DNA from: Neoasaia chiangmaiensis
GTDB taxonomy: Bacteria; Pseudomonadota; Alphaproteobacteria; Acetobacterales; Acetobacteraceae
Direction: 5' to 3'
Assembly (NCBI RefSeq): GCF_002005465.1
Contig: NZ_CP014691.1
Location: 3,010,001-3,074,000 of the forward strand
Length of the DNA: 64,000 nucleotides
In this document: piece after piece, positions 30,441 through 40,839 of the stretch
Numbering within the stretch: the stretch's first letter is position 1
How the letters are laid out: each line of letters starts with the position of its first letter
Translations under genes and position numbers: made by a program
Notes under the pieces: generated by a model
Databases searched by the model: none
Seen by the model: the letters and a program-made list of their open reading frames with translations, nothing else
Told to the model about the DNA's origin: nothing

Positions 30441-31319
30441 TCAGAACACGGCGTGCCACATGCGGCTCATGAAGCCCTGGGCGTGCGACTTCGGCTGAAC
30501 GGTGCCATTCGACAAGAGATGATACTCGCGCAGGTCGTTATAGGTATAGCGATACCACTGGCTGTCAGGGTAGTTGTATCCAAGAACGGATGCGGTGTGC
30601 TTCGCTTCGTCCGCCAGGCCAAGCGCCATATACACTTCGACCAGACGATGCAGGGCTTCGGCAACATGGTTGGTCGTCTGGAAATCCTGCACGACGCGCT
30701 GGTAGCGGTTCAACGCTGCCTCATAATTGTGCTGCTGCTGGTAGTAGCGCCCAACCAGCATTTCCTTGCCGGCGAGATGATCGCGACAGAGATCGATCTT
30801 CAATTGCGCATCCCGCGCGTAGGCCGTCTGCGGGAAGCGGGTGACCACTTCTTCCAGTGCGTCCATGGCCTCGGTCGTGCCCTGCTGATCGCGCTGCACG
30901 TCCGCGATCTGTTCGTAATAACAGAGCGCGCGCAGATAGAACGCATATGCGGCATCGGGGCTTGTCGGATGGAGCTCCAGGTAACGATCCAGCTGCTGGA
31001 CAGAGAGCGCATATTCGCCCTGGAGGTAGTAGGCATACCCCTCCATGAGTTCCGCATTCCCTGTATAGCCGGAATAGGGGTAGTTCTGTTGTAGAAGTTC
31101 GAATTCGCCACTCGCCAGCGTGTATCGCTGGGAGTGAAGCGCATCGATACCGTAATTATAGAGCGTCTCGGCGCTCGCCATCTTGGGCGCCTGCACCTTT
31201 TCCTTGTTCGACAGCCACGAGCATCCGCATAGCAACGTCACGCTTGCAGCAGCGGCAAGCCTTACGGCATTGCCTCGCGTGCGGAAAGAATTCGAAATGC
31301 GATCAGGGCTCTGTGACAT
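30441..31319 (-). CDS. bamD: Outer-membrane assembly lipoprotein BamD
   Basis: 292 residues from ATG 31319, which has a GGAAGAG Shine-Dalgarno; the longer frame lacks a signal. A lipoprotein signal ends in LLCGC (about residue 33). Five TPR-like repeats follow, including the ALHSQRYTLASGEFELLQQNYPYS and AAYAFYLRALCYYEQI segments typical of BamD/YfiO. It binds BamA and substrates in the periplasm during beta-barrel insertion. It lies between lpxC and recN, a common alphaproteobacterial order. Confidence 0.93.
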   Translation of the reverse strand: MSQSPDRISNSFRTRGNAVRLAAAASVTLLCGCSWLSNKEKVQAPKMASAETLYNYGIDALHSQRYTLASGEFELLQQNYPYSGYTGNAELMEGYAYYLQGEYALSVQQLDRYLELHPTSPDAAYAFYLRALCYYEQIADVQRDQQGTTEAMDALEEVVTRFPQTAYARDAQLKIDLCRDHLAGKEMLVGRYYQQQHNYEAALNRYQRVVQDFQTTNHVAEALHRLVEVYMALGLADEAKHTASVLGYNYPDSQWYRYTYNDLREYHLLSNGTVQPKSHAQGFMSRMWHAVF

Positions 31320-31332
31320 GCGGGCTCTTCCA

Positions 31333-31354
31333 GTGATACAACAGCTTATATCAC
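31333..31354 (-). promoter_or_regulatory. Inverted repeat and TATAAG element in the bamD leader
   Basis: On the minus strand GTGATA-N10-TATCAC forms a perfect 6-bp inverted repeat in the 72-base lpxC-bamD gap, 14 bases before the bamD start. The TATAAG just inside it resembles a -10 box. No convincing -35 was found, so this is only a candidate promoter or small hairpin. Confidence 0.3.
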
Positions 31355-31391
31355 GGGCGACCCGACGGGAAAATCCCACGCGATGGCGTGG

Positions 31392-32402
31392 TCATGCCGC
31401 AACGCGCAGGCGAACGGGGTTTTGCGTTTCAGTAACCAGGCGCCAATTTGCCTTGTCGGCAAATACGGCATGCAGAAGCCTGTTGTTCAGGCCGTGACCC
31501 GACTTGTGTCCCATGAAACCAGCCTGAAAACGATGTCCGGCAAGATAAAGATCGCCAACCGCATCAAGCAGTTTATGGCGAACGAATTCATTCGGACGCC
31601 GAAGACCTGCGCGGTTCAGAATACAATCGCCGTCGACAACGATGGCATTGTCCAATGAACCACCGCGCGCGAGCCCCGCTTTCTGGAGCATCTCGATATC
31701 GCGGCGCTCCACGAATGTTCGGCAATTCGCCACTTCATGACGGAACCTGTCCGTCGTTAACGGCATGGCAAAATTCTGCTGGCCGATCGCCTCGGACTGG
31801 AACGTGATGGACATTGCCAGCACCAGGCCACGACGAGCTGGCCTGAGTTCAGCATAAGCGCCGTTCTCGCTTTCGACGCGGATACGACGCAGGATTTCGA
31901 TATGCTGGCTCGGCGCCTGCTGTATCTGCCGCCCTGCACATTGCAGGAGAAAGTCGAATTCAGCGGCTGATCCGTCAAGAACGGGAATTTCCGGTCCATC
32001 CACATCAATCAGAAGATTATCGATGCTGTTGGCATGCAGTGCGGCCATCAAATGTTCAATTGTCGCGACGCGAAGATCCGGTGCCGATGGATTGGCCACA
32101 ACCGTGCTCAGACGGGTGTCGACGACATTGTCATAACGCGCGGCAATGAGGGGGGCGTGAGGCGCGTCGCTGCGCCGAAATACGATGCCGTGACCGGCCG
32201 GGGCGGGGTTCAGCACGAGGCACACCCTCTCGCCGCTGTGCAAACCGACCCCAACACATCGAATCGATTGAGCCAGAGTTACCTGCGACACCGCCGAGGT
32301 GCTCTTCGGTGCCGGTCTGGATACAGCCGACGACATCTCTTCAGAGGGCGGAATATAGTCGTAAGCTGCCTGAGCGGGCATAGATACGGCTATATTCGAC
32401 AT
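31392..32402 (-). CDS. lpxC: UDP-3-O-acyl-N-acetylglucosamine deacetylase LpxC
   Basis: 336 residues from ATG 32402, chosen for the GGAG Shine-Dalgarno 7 bases upstream; ATG 32414 lacks one. About 40 extra N-terminal residues, rich in Pro/Ser, precede the LpxC core (TLAQSIRCVGVGLHSGE). Zinc and catalytic motifs are present: EHLMAAL near the middle and HKLLDAVGDLYLAGH in the C-terminal half, with MGHKSGHGLNNRLL near the end. It catalyses the committed step of lipid A synthesis in the cytosol. It follows ftsZ, separated by a terminator-like hairpin. Confidence 0.95.
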   Translation of the reverse strand: MSNIAVSMPAQAAYDYIPPSEEMSSAVSRPAPKSTSAVSQVTLAQSIRCVGVGLHSGERVCLVLNPAPAGHGIVFRRSDAPHAPLIAARYDNVVDTRLSTVVANPSAPDLRVATIEHLMAALHANSIDNLLIDVDGPEIPVLDGSAAEFDFLLQCAGRQIQQAPSQHIEILRRIRVESENGAYAELRPARRGLVLAMSITFQSEAIGQQNFAMPLTTDRFRHEVANCRTFVERRDIEMLQKAGLARGGSLDNAIVVDGDCILNRAGLRRPNEFVRHKLLDAVGDLYLAGHRFQAGFMGHKSGHGLNNRLLHAVFADKANWRLVTETQNPVRLRVAA

Positions 32403-32427
32403 CGACGGCTCCATTGGCTGGGGCGAG

Positions 32428-32454
32428 AAAACAAGGAGACCGAAAAGGCCTCCT
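32428..32454 (-). terminator. Terminator/attenuator between ftsZ and lpxC
   Basis: On the minus strand an 8-bp stem AGGAGGCC/GGTCTCCT (one G-T pair) with a TTTTC loop is followed by TGTTTTCTC. It lies after ftsZ and only 25 bases before the lpxC start. It would stop dcw transcription before lpxC or act as an attenuator in the lpxC leader. Confidence 0.7.
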
Positions 32455-32556
32455 GTTTCCCTTAGACTTCCTGCGGAGATTACCGCCAGTCAATGATTGT
32501 TGCCGAGTATTACGGCCTAAGATATTGAAAAGATAGCGGAATTCTTGTTACAATTC

Positions 32557-34011
32557 TTACTGCTGGCGCCTTAAAAAGGTCGGAATTTCCAGCCCTGCAT
32601 CGTCATTCGGCTCATGCGGCGTAGCGCGCGGGCTTGTATCACGTTCCGTCACATGCGGTTCGTCACGCTGCGGTGCCTCAGGCTGCGGCGCAGGGCGCCC
32701 GCGAAGTGCTCCGGTGACAATACCGAAAAGACTACGTGGCTGCTGTGCCGCTTCGGCTTGACGTGGCGGTTCGGAAAAGAGGCCGGAACGGGGTGAGGGT
32801 GCGCGTGCGGCCTGATGTGGAACGGTATTGGGGGAGGGTGCTCCCGATGTGGAAGGAGTCTGCCCGTCGATCTGGTAATTCGGTGATGAACGCGGCACGG
32901 ATGCGTAGGTCGAGGCTGGCTGGAACGGCGGATTCGCACCGGTGGCTGCCTGAGCAGCCGGCGCGCCGGTCCCTGCGGGCTGTTGCACGGAGGACGCATC
33001 TTCCGGCGTCGCTTCGGCCGGAGCGCTGGCTTCCTGACGAACCGTATCGATGCCGGTCGCGACGACGGAAACGCGGACACGCCCGTTCAGTGCCGGATCA
33101 ATCGCCGAGCCGAAAATGATGTTCGCATCATCGGCGACTTCCTCGCGAACGCGATTAGTGGCCTGATCGACCTCATAAAGCGTGAGATCCTCGCCACCCG
33201 TGATGTTGATGAGAAGGCCGCGCGCGCCCGACATCGACGTGTCTTCAAGCAATGGGTTGGAGATGGCCAGTATCGCTGCCTCGAGGGCGCGATCATCGCC
33301 CTCGGCTTCACCCGTGCCCATCATCGCCTTGCCCATTTCGGCCATGACGGTGCGGATATCCGCGAAATCGAGATTGATAAGACCCGGCGCCATCATCAGG
33401 TCGGTCACGCCGCGCACGCCCATGTAGAGAACGTTGTCCGCCATCTTGAAGGCGTCTTTCCAGCTCGTCCGCTCATTGGCCAGCCGGAAAAGGTTCTGAT
33501 TCGGGATAACAATCAGCGTATCGACGTATTGCTGCAATTCGGCGATGCCGGCTTCGGCCGATTTCGCACGGCGCGCACCTTCGAAGGTGAACGGTTTGGT
33601 GACCACGCCGACCGTCAGGATGTTGCGCTCGCGCGCCATCTTCGCGATCACCGGTGCGGCGCCCGTTCCGGTGCCGCCGCCCATGCCGGCGGTGATGAAC
33701 ACCATGTGCGCGCCGTCGATGTGGCGGCTGATTTCATCGGCGGCTTCCTCCGCCGCGGCCTTGCCGATCTCCGGTTTCGCGCCGGCGCCCAGCCCCTGAG
33801 TCAGATGCGGCCCCAGTTGCACCCGCCGGTCGGCGCGGGAGTGCGACAACTGCTGCGCATCCGTATTCGCCACGACGAACTCGACGCCCTGCAACTGCAA
33901 CGCGATCATGTTGTCCACCGCATTCGTGCCGCCGCCACCAACGCCGATCACAGTGATGCGTGGCGAGAAATCCGAATGGTTATGCTGCGGGACGGTGAGA
34001 TTGAGCGTCAT
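32557..34011 (-). CDS. ftsZ: Cell division GTPase FtsZ
   Basis: 484 residues. The GTP-binding tubulin signature GGGTGTG (about 107-113), the N-terminal [13 protein letters not shown] loop and the T7 catalytic loop ([11 protein letters not shown]) are intact. A Pro/Ala-rich linker of about 150 residues leads to the conserved C-terminal peptide [11 protein letters not shown], which binds FtsA and other tethers. It polymerises into the Z ring. It follows ftsA after an 88-base gap and ends the dcw run before the hairpin at 32428. Confidence 0.97.
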   Translation of the reverse strand: MTLNLTVPQHNHSDFSPRITVIGVGGGGTNAVDNMIALQLQGVEFVVANTDAQQLSHSRADRRVQLGPHLTQGLGAGAKPEIGKAAAEEAADEISRHIDGAHMVFITAGMGGGTGTGAAPVIAKMARERNILTVGVVTKPFTFEGARRAKSAEAGIAELQQYVDTLIVIPNQNLFRLANERTSWKDAFKMADNVLYMGVRGVTDLMMAPGLINLDFADIRTVMAEMGKAMMGTGEAEGDDRALEAAILAISNPLLEDTSMSGARGLLINITGGEDLTLYEVDQATNRVREEVADDANIIFGSAIDPALNGRVRVSVVATGIDTVRQEASAPAEATPEDASSVQQPAGTGAPAAQAATGANPPFQPASTYASVPRSSPNYQIDGQTPSTSGAPSPNTVPHQAARAPSPRSGLFSEPPRQAEAAQQPRSLFGIVTGALRGRPAPQPEAPQRDEPHVTERDTSPRATPHEPNDDAGLEIPTFLRRQQ

Positions 34012-34099
34012 GGGCGTATCCGACTGGGGCAGAGCGTGGGAGAATTGCGACAGAAAATGTTAAAAAAGCGTTCTCGGAAAAGAATGTGGCAGTTCTATA

Positions 34100-35494
34100 T
34101 CACACGCGATCACGAATGAAGTGGATCAAACGACGTATTACGCCTGAAGAGCGCAATTCTGGCGTATCAGCGTCACGAAAGGCGCGATCCGCACCCGCGG
34201 CCCATGCCAGAAGGCCTGCTGATGTCGCAAAGCCGGCCGATGCCGCGGCACCCTCCGGAAGGCCGGTGATGCGCAGGGGACGGCCCAGACGGATCGGCCG
34301 ATCAAGAATACGGGCTGCCATGGGGCCGATCCCGTCAAGAAGCGAGGCGCCGCCGGTCAAAACGACCCGCCCGCGCCCGGCACGTCCCAGACCGGCGCCG
34401 TCGAGCCGATCGCGAACCAGTTCCAGCGTCTCTTCCACGCGCGGTCGAATGGCCGAGACCAGCCGGGCGCGGGAGACACGCGTCAGGGCGCCATCTCCTT
34501 CGCCGATCTGCTGGAGCTGCAGCAGGTCGCCCTCATCCTCGGAGGCAAGTTCCGCCGAGCCGAACATCGTTTTCAGCCGCTCGGCATAATCAAGCGACGT
34601 CGACAGCATGCCGGCCAGATCGCGCGTGACATGAAGCCCCCCGACAGGCAGGTGCGCCGTGTGAAGCAGCATGCCTTCGCCGAACACGGCCAGGGAGGTT
34701 GTGCCGCCGCCCATTTCGACGACGGTCGCGCCCAACTCACGTTCGTCCTCGTCCAGAACAGACAGGCCGGAGGCGAACGGGGCAGACACCAGACCGGACA
34801 TCTTGAGTTCCGCTCGCATCATGACCGAATCCAGGGTGCGGAGCGCTGTCGAGGCGGCATCGACGATGTGCAGTCTGGCGGTCAACTGATCGCAAAGGTG
34901 CCCACGCGGGTCGAGAATGCCTTGTGTTTCGTCGACGGCAAAGCCGATCGGCAAGGTATGGATTGCCGTTCGCCCTTCCGTATGGGCGCGGGCCTGCCCT
35001 TCGGCAATGACGCGCGACATGTCCGCTTCCGTGACTTCGCGACCGCCGATCGGCATGCGTGCGTTGAAAAGGCGGCTTTCCGGCTGCCCGCAGGAGAGAT
35101 TGACGACGACATGGTCGAGCCGCTTGTCGGCCGCGTCTTCCGCCTGACCGACGGTGGCGCGAATCGCCTGTTCCGCTTCGCGCAGATCGACGATGGCACC
35201 GTTGCGAATGCCTCGTGAGCGGCGCCAGCCATGGCCTAGCACACGAAGCGATCCGTCGGCTTCGCCCCGGCCGATCAGGCAGGTCATTTTCGTCGAGCCG
35301 ATGTCGAGCGCGCCGAAGACACCAGGGCGCCAGCCACGCGGTGATGATGGCTCGTCCGCAGGGGGCAGCTTCAGGATATTTCGTTCCGACCCGCCGCGAT
35401 TGCGTTCTCCACCTACGGGAATCAGCGCACGTCCCCGCGTGGCGCGGCGTTTGCGCTTTGGCGTCTGGGTGTCGGAGACGACAAGATCGTTCAA
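34100..35494 (-). CDS. ftsA: Cell division actin-like ATPase FtsA
   Basis: 464 residues, about 40 longer than enterobacterial FtsA owing to a basic, Arg-rich N-terminal extension. The actin-type phosphate 1 motif ALDIGSTKMTCLIG begins near residue 62, with an SHS2/1C domain, the VVEMGGGTTSLAVF phosphate 2 motif and the VVLTGGASLLDGI adenosine loop following. The C-terminus ends in an amphipathic helix (GVIRRLIHFIRDRV) for membrane binding. It tethers FtsZ filaments. Start overlaps the ftsQ stop (ATGA). Confidence 0.96.
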   Translation of the reverse strand: MNDLVVSDTQTPKRKRRATRGRALIPVGGERNRGGSERNILKLPPADEPSSPRGWRPGVFGALDIGSTKMTCLIGRGEADGSLRVLGHGWRRSRGIRNGAIVDLREAEQAIRATVGQAEDAADKRLDHVVVNLSCGQPESRLFNARMPIGGREVTEADMSRVIAEGQARAHTEGRTAIHTLPIGFAVDETQGILDPRGHLCDQLTARLHIVDAASTALRTLDSVMMRAELKMSGLVSAPFASGLSVLDEDERELGATVVEMGGGTTSLAVFGEGMLLHTAHLPVGGLHVTRDLAGMLSTSLDYAERLKTMFGSAELASEDEGDLLQLQQIGEGDGALTRVSRARLVSAIRPRVEETLELVRDRLDGAGLGRAGRGRVVLTGGASLLDGIGPMAARILDRPIRLGRPLRITGLPEGAAASAGFATSAGLLAWAAGADRAFRDADTPELRSSGVIRRLIHFIRDRV

Positions 35495-36408
35495 GGATGC
35501 TGTCCTTTATTGTCCTGTGCGGTTGCGCCCGTTTGATCGGGCGGAGAAGGAGTGCTGGTATCCGGTGACGGTGGAGCGGCGGGCGGTTGATGGATCACCA
35601 TACGGTCGGGCAGGCGCATGTCGATAGAAATTACCGGCCGTTCGAGAAGATGATCGCTTGATTGATATCGGGCCAGACGGGCGAGTGCGGCTTTTTCCTG
35701 CCCTTCCGGCAGCAGGACGGTTGTGCCGTCGCGCAATGAAAGGTTCCACCGGCGTGCGCCGACCCGGACGGCGGCTGTGACGAAGGCCTTCACATTTGGC
35801 TGTGCGTCGAGTTCATCGATCAGCTCCGCCGCGGCTGTGTTGGCGCCGTCGCCGACCACCAGAGGCAGTTGCAGGAATGCTTCGGCATTCTTCCCGGTCG
35901 TCCCCTGATCCGGCACGCGGTCTCCCGCACGGTTGATCAGGACGAAATGGCCATGGTCCTGCCAGACGGCGACGGGGCTGCGCTCAAAAAGGTGGATCAC
36001 GATCGTATCGGGCATATGTCGCTCGACGGACGCGTGATCCACGAAGGGGAGCTTGTCGATCCGCTCCCGCGCCGCGTTGACGGAAAAACCGAAGATCGGC
36101 GAGCCGATCGATGTGCCCAGCGCCTGCATCAGGCTGGCTTCGGTCGTGAGATGCTGCCCGCTGATCGCAATCGCGCGGATTTGCAGCGGCATCATGTGGA
36201 TCAGGCGCGCGCGGAGGGGCGCGAATCGCTGCTCCGACGCCGCATCGTGAAGCAGGATGGCCGCTCCGCCTGTGAGGGCAGCGAGAACGGCGAGCAGCGT
36301 CAACGGCCGCCAGAGCCGACGAAGACGCCGCCCCAGCATTTTCATGCGCGACGGCCGGTCGTTCGTATAGCCGCCGCGCGCGCGTCGTTCTGTCTGCCAG
36401 TTCGCCAT
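35491..36408 (-). CDS. ftsQ: Cell division protein FtsQ
   Basis: 305 residues from ATG 36408, overlapping the ddl stop as TGATG. A basic cytoplasmic tail, one membrane helix (LTLLAVLAALTGGAAILL), a POTRA domain (IRAIAISGQHLTTEASL onward) and the FtsQ beta domain with the LPLVVGDGA and WNLSLRDGTTVLLP strands are visible. The C-terminus is a Pro/Ser/Thr-rich tail. FtsQ links FtsL/FtsB and the early divisome in the periplasm. Confidence 0.93.
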   Translation of the reverse strand: MANWQTERRARGGYTNDRPSRMKMLGRRLRRLWRPLTLLAVLAALTGGAAILLHDAASEQRFAPLRARLIHMMPLQIRAIAISGQHLTTEASLMQALGTSIGSPIFGFSVNAARERIDKLPFVDHASVERHMPDTIVIHLFERSPVAVWQDHGHFVLINRAGDRVPDQGTTGKNAEAFLQLPLVVGDGANTAAAELIDELDAQPNVKAFVTAAVRVGARRWNLSLRDGTTVLLPEGQEKAALARLARYQSSDHLLERPVISIDMRLPDRMVIHQPPAAPPSPDTSTPSPPDQTGATAQDNKGQHP

Positions 36409-37340
36409 CAGCGTGAAAGTGCTTCCTGTACGATCCAGTCGCAAAGTGCCGGGTAGCTGATTCCTTCGAGCGCCGCCTGCTCCGGCAACAGCGATGTCGG
36501 CGTCATGCCCGGCTGCGTGTTGACCTCAAGGATCACCAGACGCCCCGGACCCTCGCCCGCCGTATCGTCGTAGCGGTAGTCCGTTCGGGTTGCGCCGCGG
36601 CAGCCGAGCGCCCGGTGCGCCGCTTCCGCCAGCCGCAGGGCCTGCTCGAAAGCTTCGGGATGAATGTCGGCAGGCAGGCGATGGACGGAGCCGCCCGCCG
36701 CATATTTCGCATCGAAGTCGTAGAAGCCATCCGCCCCGACTGCCGGAACGATGTCGGTGACCGTCAGGGCGCGATCGCCCAGAACGCCGACCGTCAGTTC
36801 GCGCCCGGGAATGAATTCCTCGACCAGCGCATGGCGCCCGAATTTCCAGTCCGCCGCGATGGCGGCACGCTTGTTGCTGCCGGTCCGCACGATTTCAACG
36901 CCAACGGACGAGCCTTCCGCGATCGGCTTGACGACATAAGGCGTCGGTAGCGGATCGGCTGCGGCAAGTGTCGCAATATCGACAACCATGCCACGGGCGA
37001 CAGGTAATCCGGCGGCCTGCAACGCCTGACGCGAGGCTTCCTTGTTCATGGCCAATGCCGAGGCGCGGATGTCGCAGTGGGTATATGGCAGTCCAAGCCA
37101 TTCCAGAACGCCCTGAATGGCGCCGTCCTCGCCATAGCAACCGTGTAGGGCATTGAACACGACATCCGGCGCTGCCTGCCGCAACGCGGCGATCGTCACA
37201 GCGATATCGGGGCCTGCGTCGATCGGCGTGACGGTGTATCCGGCCTCACGCAACGCAGCCGAGATAGCCGCGCCACTGCTCAGGCTGACACTGCGTTCGT
37301 TCGAGATGCCGCCCTGCAGGACGGCCACATGGATGCTCAT
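36408..37340 (-). CDS. ddl: D-alanine--D-alanine ligase
   Basis: 310 residues from ATG 37340, overlapping the murB stop (ATGA). The ATP-grasp fold is complete: N-terminal VAVLQGGISNERSVSL, the central PYVVKPIAEGSSVGVEIV loop, the EEFIPGRELTVGVLG strand and the metal-binding EVNTQPGMTPTSLLPEQA end. It makes the D-Ala-D-Ala dipeptide for MurF, fitting its place in the dcw cluster. Confidence 0.95.
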   Translation of the reverse strand: MSIHVAVLQGGISNERSVSLSSGAAISAALREAGYTVTPIDAGPDIAVTIAALRQAAPDVVFNALHGCYGEDGAIQGVLEWLGLPYTHCDIRASALAMNKEASRQALQAAGLPVARGMVVDIATLAAADPLPTPYVVKPIAEGSSVGVEIVRTGSNKRAAIAADWKFGRHALVEEFIPGRELTVGVLGDRALTVTDIVPAVGADGFYDFDAKYAAGGSVHRLPADIHPEAFEQALRLAEAAHRALGCRGATRTDYRYDDTAGEGPGRLVILEVNTQPGMTPTSLLPEQAALEGISYPALCDWIVQEALSR

Positions 37341-38254
37341 GCCTGGTTCTCCGCAGTTTGCCGGCCGAGGCGTTTGATTTCCCAATGAAGATCGATGCCG
37401 GACTGTGCCCTGACGCGATCCCGGACGGTTTCCCCGAGTTGTTCCAGATCCATGCTCCGAGCCGCGCCGAGATTGAGCATGAAGTTGCAGTGCTTCTCGC
37501 TGATCTGTGCATCGCCGATCCGCAGACCGCGACAGCCGGCGGCGTCGATCAGGGCCCAGGCTTTCTCTCCGGATGGATTGCGGAATGTGGAACCGCCCGT
37601 GCGGGCACGGATGGGCTGTGCCGCTTCACGTGCGGCCTTGATCTCGGCGATATGCGCCCTGATCTCGCCCGGATCGCCGGAACGCCCCGTCAGCCGGGCG
37701 CGCAGGACGATCGCACCAGTCGGCAGGATGGAGTGGCGATAGGCGAAACCGAGTTCCGTGGCGGCGAGGCGGCGCAGCGTCCCGTCCGGCATCATGATGT
37801 CGATCCATTCCAGAACCGTGGACAAATCGGCACCATAAGCGCCGGCGTTCATCACCACCGCACCCCCGATCGAGCCCGGAATGCCGGCGAGGAACGATAG
37901 CCCGTCGATTCCGGCGGTCGCGGCATGTTCGGCGACCGTCATGTCCAGCGCCGCAGCGCCTGCGACGATCGACCGTCCATCGACGATGATGTCGGAAAAG
38001 CCACGCGTCAGGCGAATGACGACACCCTCGATCCCGCCATCACGGATGATGACGTTCGAGCAGGCGCCAAGCACCGTTATCGGTGTGGTGGCCGGTAGCG
38101 CCTTCAGGGCCGAGGCCAGATCGTCCGCGTCTTCCGGAACGAACACGAAATCGGCGGGGCCGCCTGTGCGAAACCATGTTCTGGGTGCCAGTGGCACGTC
38201 ACGGCTGACGCGTCCGCGGACCCCTGACAGGCTATTTTCGATGGAGACCGTCAC
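37337..38254 (-). CDS. murB: UDP-N-acetylenolpyruvoylglucosamine reductase MurB
   Basis: 305 residues from a GTG start at 38254 that overlaps the murC stop (GTGA); the longer frame runs antiparallel to sense inside murC and is rejected. FAD-binding motifs [12 protein letters not shown] and [18 protein letters not shown] and the substrate loop GGSTFRNP are present, with the [11 protein letters not shown] end of type II-like MurB. It reduces the enolpyruvyl group to form UDP-MurNAc. Confidence 0.95.
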   Translation of the reverse strand: MTVSIENSLSGVRGRVSRDVPLAPRTWFRTGGPADFVFVPEDADDLASALKALPATTPITVLGACSNVIIRDGGIEGVVIRLTRGFSDIIVDGRSIVAGAAALDMTVAEHAATAGIDGLSFLAGIPGSIGGAVVMNAGAYGADLSTVLEWIDIMMPDGTLRRLAATELGFAYRHSILPTGAIVLRARLTGRSGDPGEIRAHIAEIKAAREAAQPIRARTGGSTFRNPSGEKAWALIDAAGCRGLRIGDAQISEKHCNFMLNLGAARSMDLEQLGETVRDRVRAQSGIDLHWEIKRLGRQTAENQA

Positions 38255-39687
38255 GCCGCTGCTTCTTTTCCCGGCGCCTTGCCATTGAGTGCCGCCAATT
38301 GGCCGGGCAAGGCATGCGCCCAGTTCGTGATGGTGCCGGCACCCAGGCAGACGACGAAATCGCCGGGCTTGGCGATGGCGTGCACCATTTCCGGCAGGTC
38401 TTCCGGCGCGGGCAACGGCACGACGGAACGATGACCGCGCGTGCGCAGGCCTTCGATCAACGCATCGCGATCGACGCCCTCGATCGGCGATTCCCCGGCT
38501 GCATAGACATCGGCGACGATCACCGTCCCGGCATCGTTCATGCAGGTGCAGAACTCGCCGAACAGGGCCTGAAGGCGCGAATAGCGATGCGGTTGCACCA
38601 CCGCGATGACATTGCGCGCGCCGGCCTGACGTGCGGCGCGCAGCACCGCCGCGATCTCCACGGGATGGTGGCCGTAATCGTCGATAACGGTGATGCCGCC
38701 GAACTCGCCCGTTCGCGTGAAGCGGCGCTTCACACCACGGAAGCCGGCCAACGCCGAGCGGATCGTCGAATCGTCGATGTCCATCTCCTTGGCGACGGCA
38801 ATGGCCGCCAGCGCGTTGAGGACATTGTGATGCCCCAGCATCGGCAGCCGGAACGGTCCCGCGCGGCGCGAACTGTTTCGCGAACGGTCCGTCATGACGA
38901 CCTCGAAGGTCGCACCCATGCGGTCGGTAATGACTTTCTCCGCGCGGATATCGGCCTGCGGGCTGAAGCCGTAAGTAACGATCCGATGGTCGGAGAGGCG
39001 CGGGATCATCTGTTGCACCGCCGGATGGTCGATGCACAGCACCGCGAAACCATAGAAGGGAATGTTCGAGACGAACTGATCGTAGGCCGCCTGCATCGCT
39101 TCGGCCGTTCCCCAATGGTCCAGATGTTCGGGGTCCATATTCGTGACGACGGCGATGACGGCGGGCAGGCGAAGGAACGAGCCGTCGCTTTCGTCGGCCT
39201 CCACGACCATCCACTCACCCGAACCCATGCGCGTATTGGTGCCGTAAGCTTCGATGATGCCGCCGTTGATGACGGTCGGGTCCAGCTTTGCCTGTTCCAG
39301 CACGCAGGCGACCAGGCTTGTGGTCGTCGTCTTGCCATGCGTCCCGCCGACGGCGACCGACCAGCGCAGGCGCATCAGCTCGGCCAGCATTTCCGCGCGG
39401 CGCACGACAGGAATCAGACGTGCCCTTGCCGCGACAACTTCCGGATTGTCACGCTTGACGGCCGTTGACGTCACGACGACCTGCGCGCCGCCGAGATTCT
39501 CGGCCGCGTGGCCGACATGGATGGCAATGCCCAGCTTGCGCAGCCTCAGGACGTTCGTGTTCTCGGCAATGTCCGACCCCTGAACCTTGTAGCCAAGCAT
39601 GTGCAGCACCTCGGCGATGCCGGACATGCCGATGCCGCCGATGCCGACGAAATGAATGGTGCCGATGGAAAGGGGGAGGGCGCGCAT
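38251..39687 (-). CDS. murC: UDP-N-acetylmuramate--L-alanine ligase MurC
   Basis: 478 residues. The Mur ligase order is complete: N-terminal Rossmann domain ([17 protein letters not shown]), P-loop [13 protein letters not shown] (about 121-133), the [10 protein letters not shown] segment, the [13 protein letters not shown] motif and a C-terminal domain with [10 protein letters not shown] and QPHRYSR. It adds L-Ala to UDP-MurNAc. It follows murG by 12 bases and overlaps murB. Confidence 0.97.
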   Translation of the reverse strand: MRALPLSIGTIHFVGIGGIGMSGIAEVLHMLGYKVQGSDIAENTNVLRLRKLGIAIHVGHAAENLGGAQVVVTSTAVKRDNPEVVAARARLIPVVRRAEMLAELMRLRWSVAVGGTHGKTTTTSLVACVLEQAKLDPTVINGGIIEAYGTNTRMGSGEWMVVEADESDGSFLRLPAVIAVVTNMDPEHLDHWGTAEAMQAAYDQFVSNIPFYGFAVLCIDHPAVQQMIPRLSDHRIVTYGFSPQADIRAEKVITDRMGATFEVVMTDRSRNSSRRAGPFRLPMLGHHNVLNALAAIAVAKEMDIDDSTIRSALAGFRGVKRRFTRTGEFGGITVIDDYGHHPVEIAAVLRAARQAGARNVIAVVQPHRYSRLQALFGEFCTCMNDAGTVIVADVYAAGESPIEGVDRDALIEGLRTRGHRSVVPLPAPEDLPEMVHAIAKPGDFVVCLGAGTITNWAHALPGQLAALNGKAPGKEAAA

Positions 39688-39699
39688 GGAAACGAACTT

Positions 39700-40839
39700 T
39701 CAGAGCGTCTTCGAGGAGGAGGAAATCGCAGCAGGCGCTGCGTAGACGGGTTGTGTCGATTCGACCAGATCTGCCAGCAATTCGGCACTATGCGGCTTGG
39801 CCAGCGACCGGGCGGCGGCAGCGGCGACGGCAAGTTGTGCAGGATCGGCCAGCAAGGCTTGCAACTGGGCCAAAAGGGCCTCGACCGTGAAGGCCGGCTG
39901 CCGAATGAGCCAGGCCCCGCCGATACGGGCCAGTTCGGCAGCGTTTGCGCCTTGCTCATCGGAAGCGGCAATCGGCAATGGCACCAGGATGGAAGGGCGA
40001 CCGGCAATCGTGAGTTCCGCGATCGATGACCCGCCTGCGCGACCGATGACCAGATGGGCGTCCTGAAGGAGCTTCGGAACGGCCTCAAAAAACGGCTGGA
40101 TTGTCGCGGCGATACCGGCACCGTCATAGGCTGCGCGAACCCGATCCACATCTTCCGCGCGCGCCTGCTGCGTGACATGCAGCCGGGACCGGAACCCGAT
40201 CGGCAGGGCCACCAGGGCGGCGGGAACGATATCGGCAAAAACACGCGCGCCTAATGACCCACCCCAGACCAGCAGGTGGATCGCCTCCGCCGGGGCTGCG
40301 TAGGGTGCGTCCGCCAGAGCTTCGATGCCGGGCCGAACCGGCATGCCGGTCAACGACGTTCGTGCGTGCCGGGGAAGTTTCGAGACGACGGGATAGGACG
40401 TTGCGATGACGTCGGCGGTTCGGGCCAGCAAGGCATTGGCCTGCCCAAGCACGGCGTTGCCTTCGTGGATGACGATCGCCGGGCGGCGGCGCTTGCTGCG
40501 TAGCCATGCGCCCAGGATCGGCGGAACGGAGGGATAACCACCGAAGCCCACGACCACATCGGCCTCGATATCGTTCAGAAGGCGGCGCGCGGCCCGGATG
40601 CCGGCGAACAGCGCAAGACCGCCACGTAACTTGCGCATGAGTCCGCGACCGGCAATGCCGGCGCCTTCCAGAATATACTGGGGCCTGTCCGCAAAAATGC
40701 CGTGCTCGCGGCGGCCATGACGGCGGTCGGTCATCAGCACGATGTCGTGCCCCCGCGCCGCCAGTATCGTGGCAAGTGCTTCCGCCGGAAAGAAATGCCC
40801 GCCCGTTCCCCCGGCGGCGATGACGATCCGTCGCTTCAT
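39700..40839 (-). CDS. murG: UDP-GlcNAc:lipid I glycosyltransferase MurG
   Basis: 379 residues from ATG 40839, overlapping the ftsW stop (ATGA). The first G-loop IAAGGTGGHFFPA, the second G-loop VWGGSLGARVFADIVPAAL and the C-terminal donor-binding VIGRAGGSSIAELTIAGRPSI are clear. MurG makes lipid II at the cytoplasmic membrane face. The Ala/Ser-rich tail is slightly longer than usual. Confidence 0.96.
   Translation of the reverse strand: MKRRIVIAAGGTGGHFFPAEALATILAARGHDIVLMTDRRHGRREHGIFADRPQYILEGAGIAGRGLMRKLRGGLALFAGIRAARRLLNDIEADVVVGFGGYPSVPPILGAWLRSKRRRPAIVIHEGNAVLGQANALLARTADVIATSYPVVSKLPRHARTSLTGMPVRPGIEALADAPYAAPAEAIHLLVWGGSLGARVFADIVPAALVALPIGFRSRLHVTQQARAEDVDRVRAAYDGAGIAATIQPFFEAVPKLLQDAHLVIGRAGGSSIAELTIAGRPSILVPLPIAASDEQGANAAELARIGGAWLIRQPAFTVEALLAQLQALLADPAQLAVAAAAARSLAKPHSAELLADLVESTQPVYAAPAAISSSSKTL

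Noticed and set aside
37337-39214. 625-codon version of murB
   Set aside because: The first 320 codons lie in an alternative frame of murC; the GTG at 38254 overlapping the murC stop gives a normal-length MurB.
38299-39468. 389-codon plus-strand frame inside murC
   Set aside because: murC is complete with all Mur ligase motifs; the antisense frame has no domain character.
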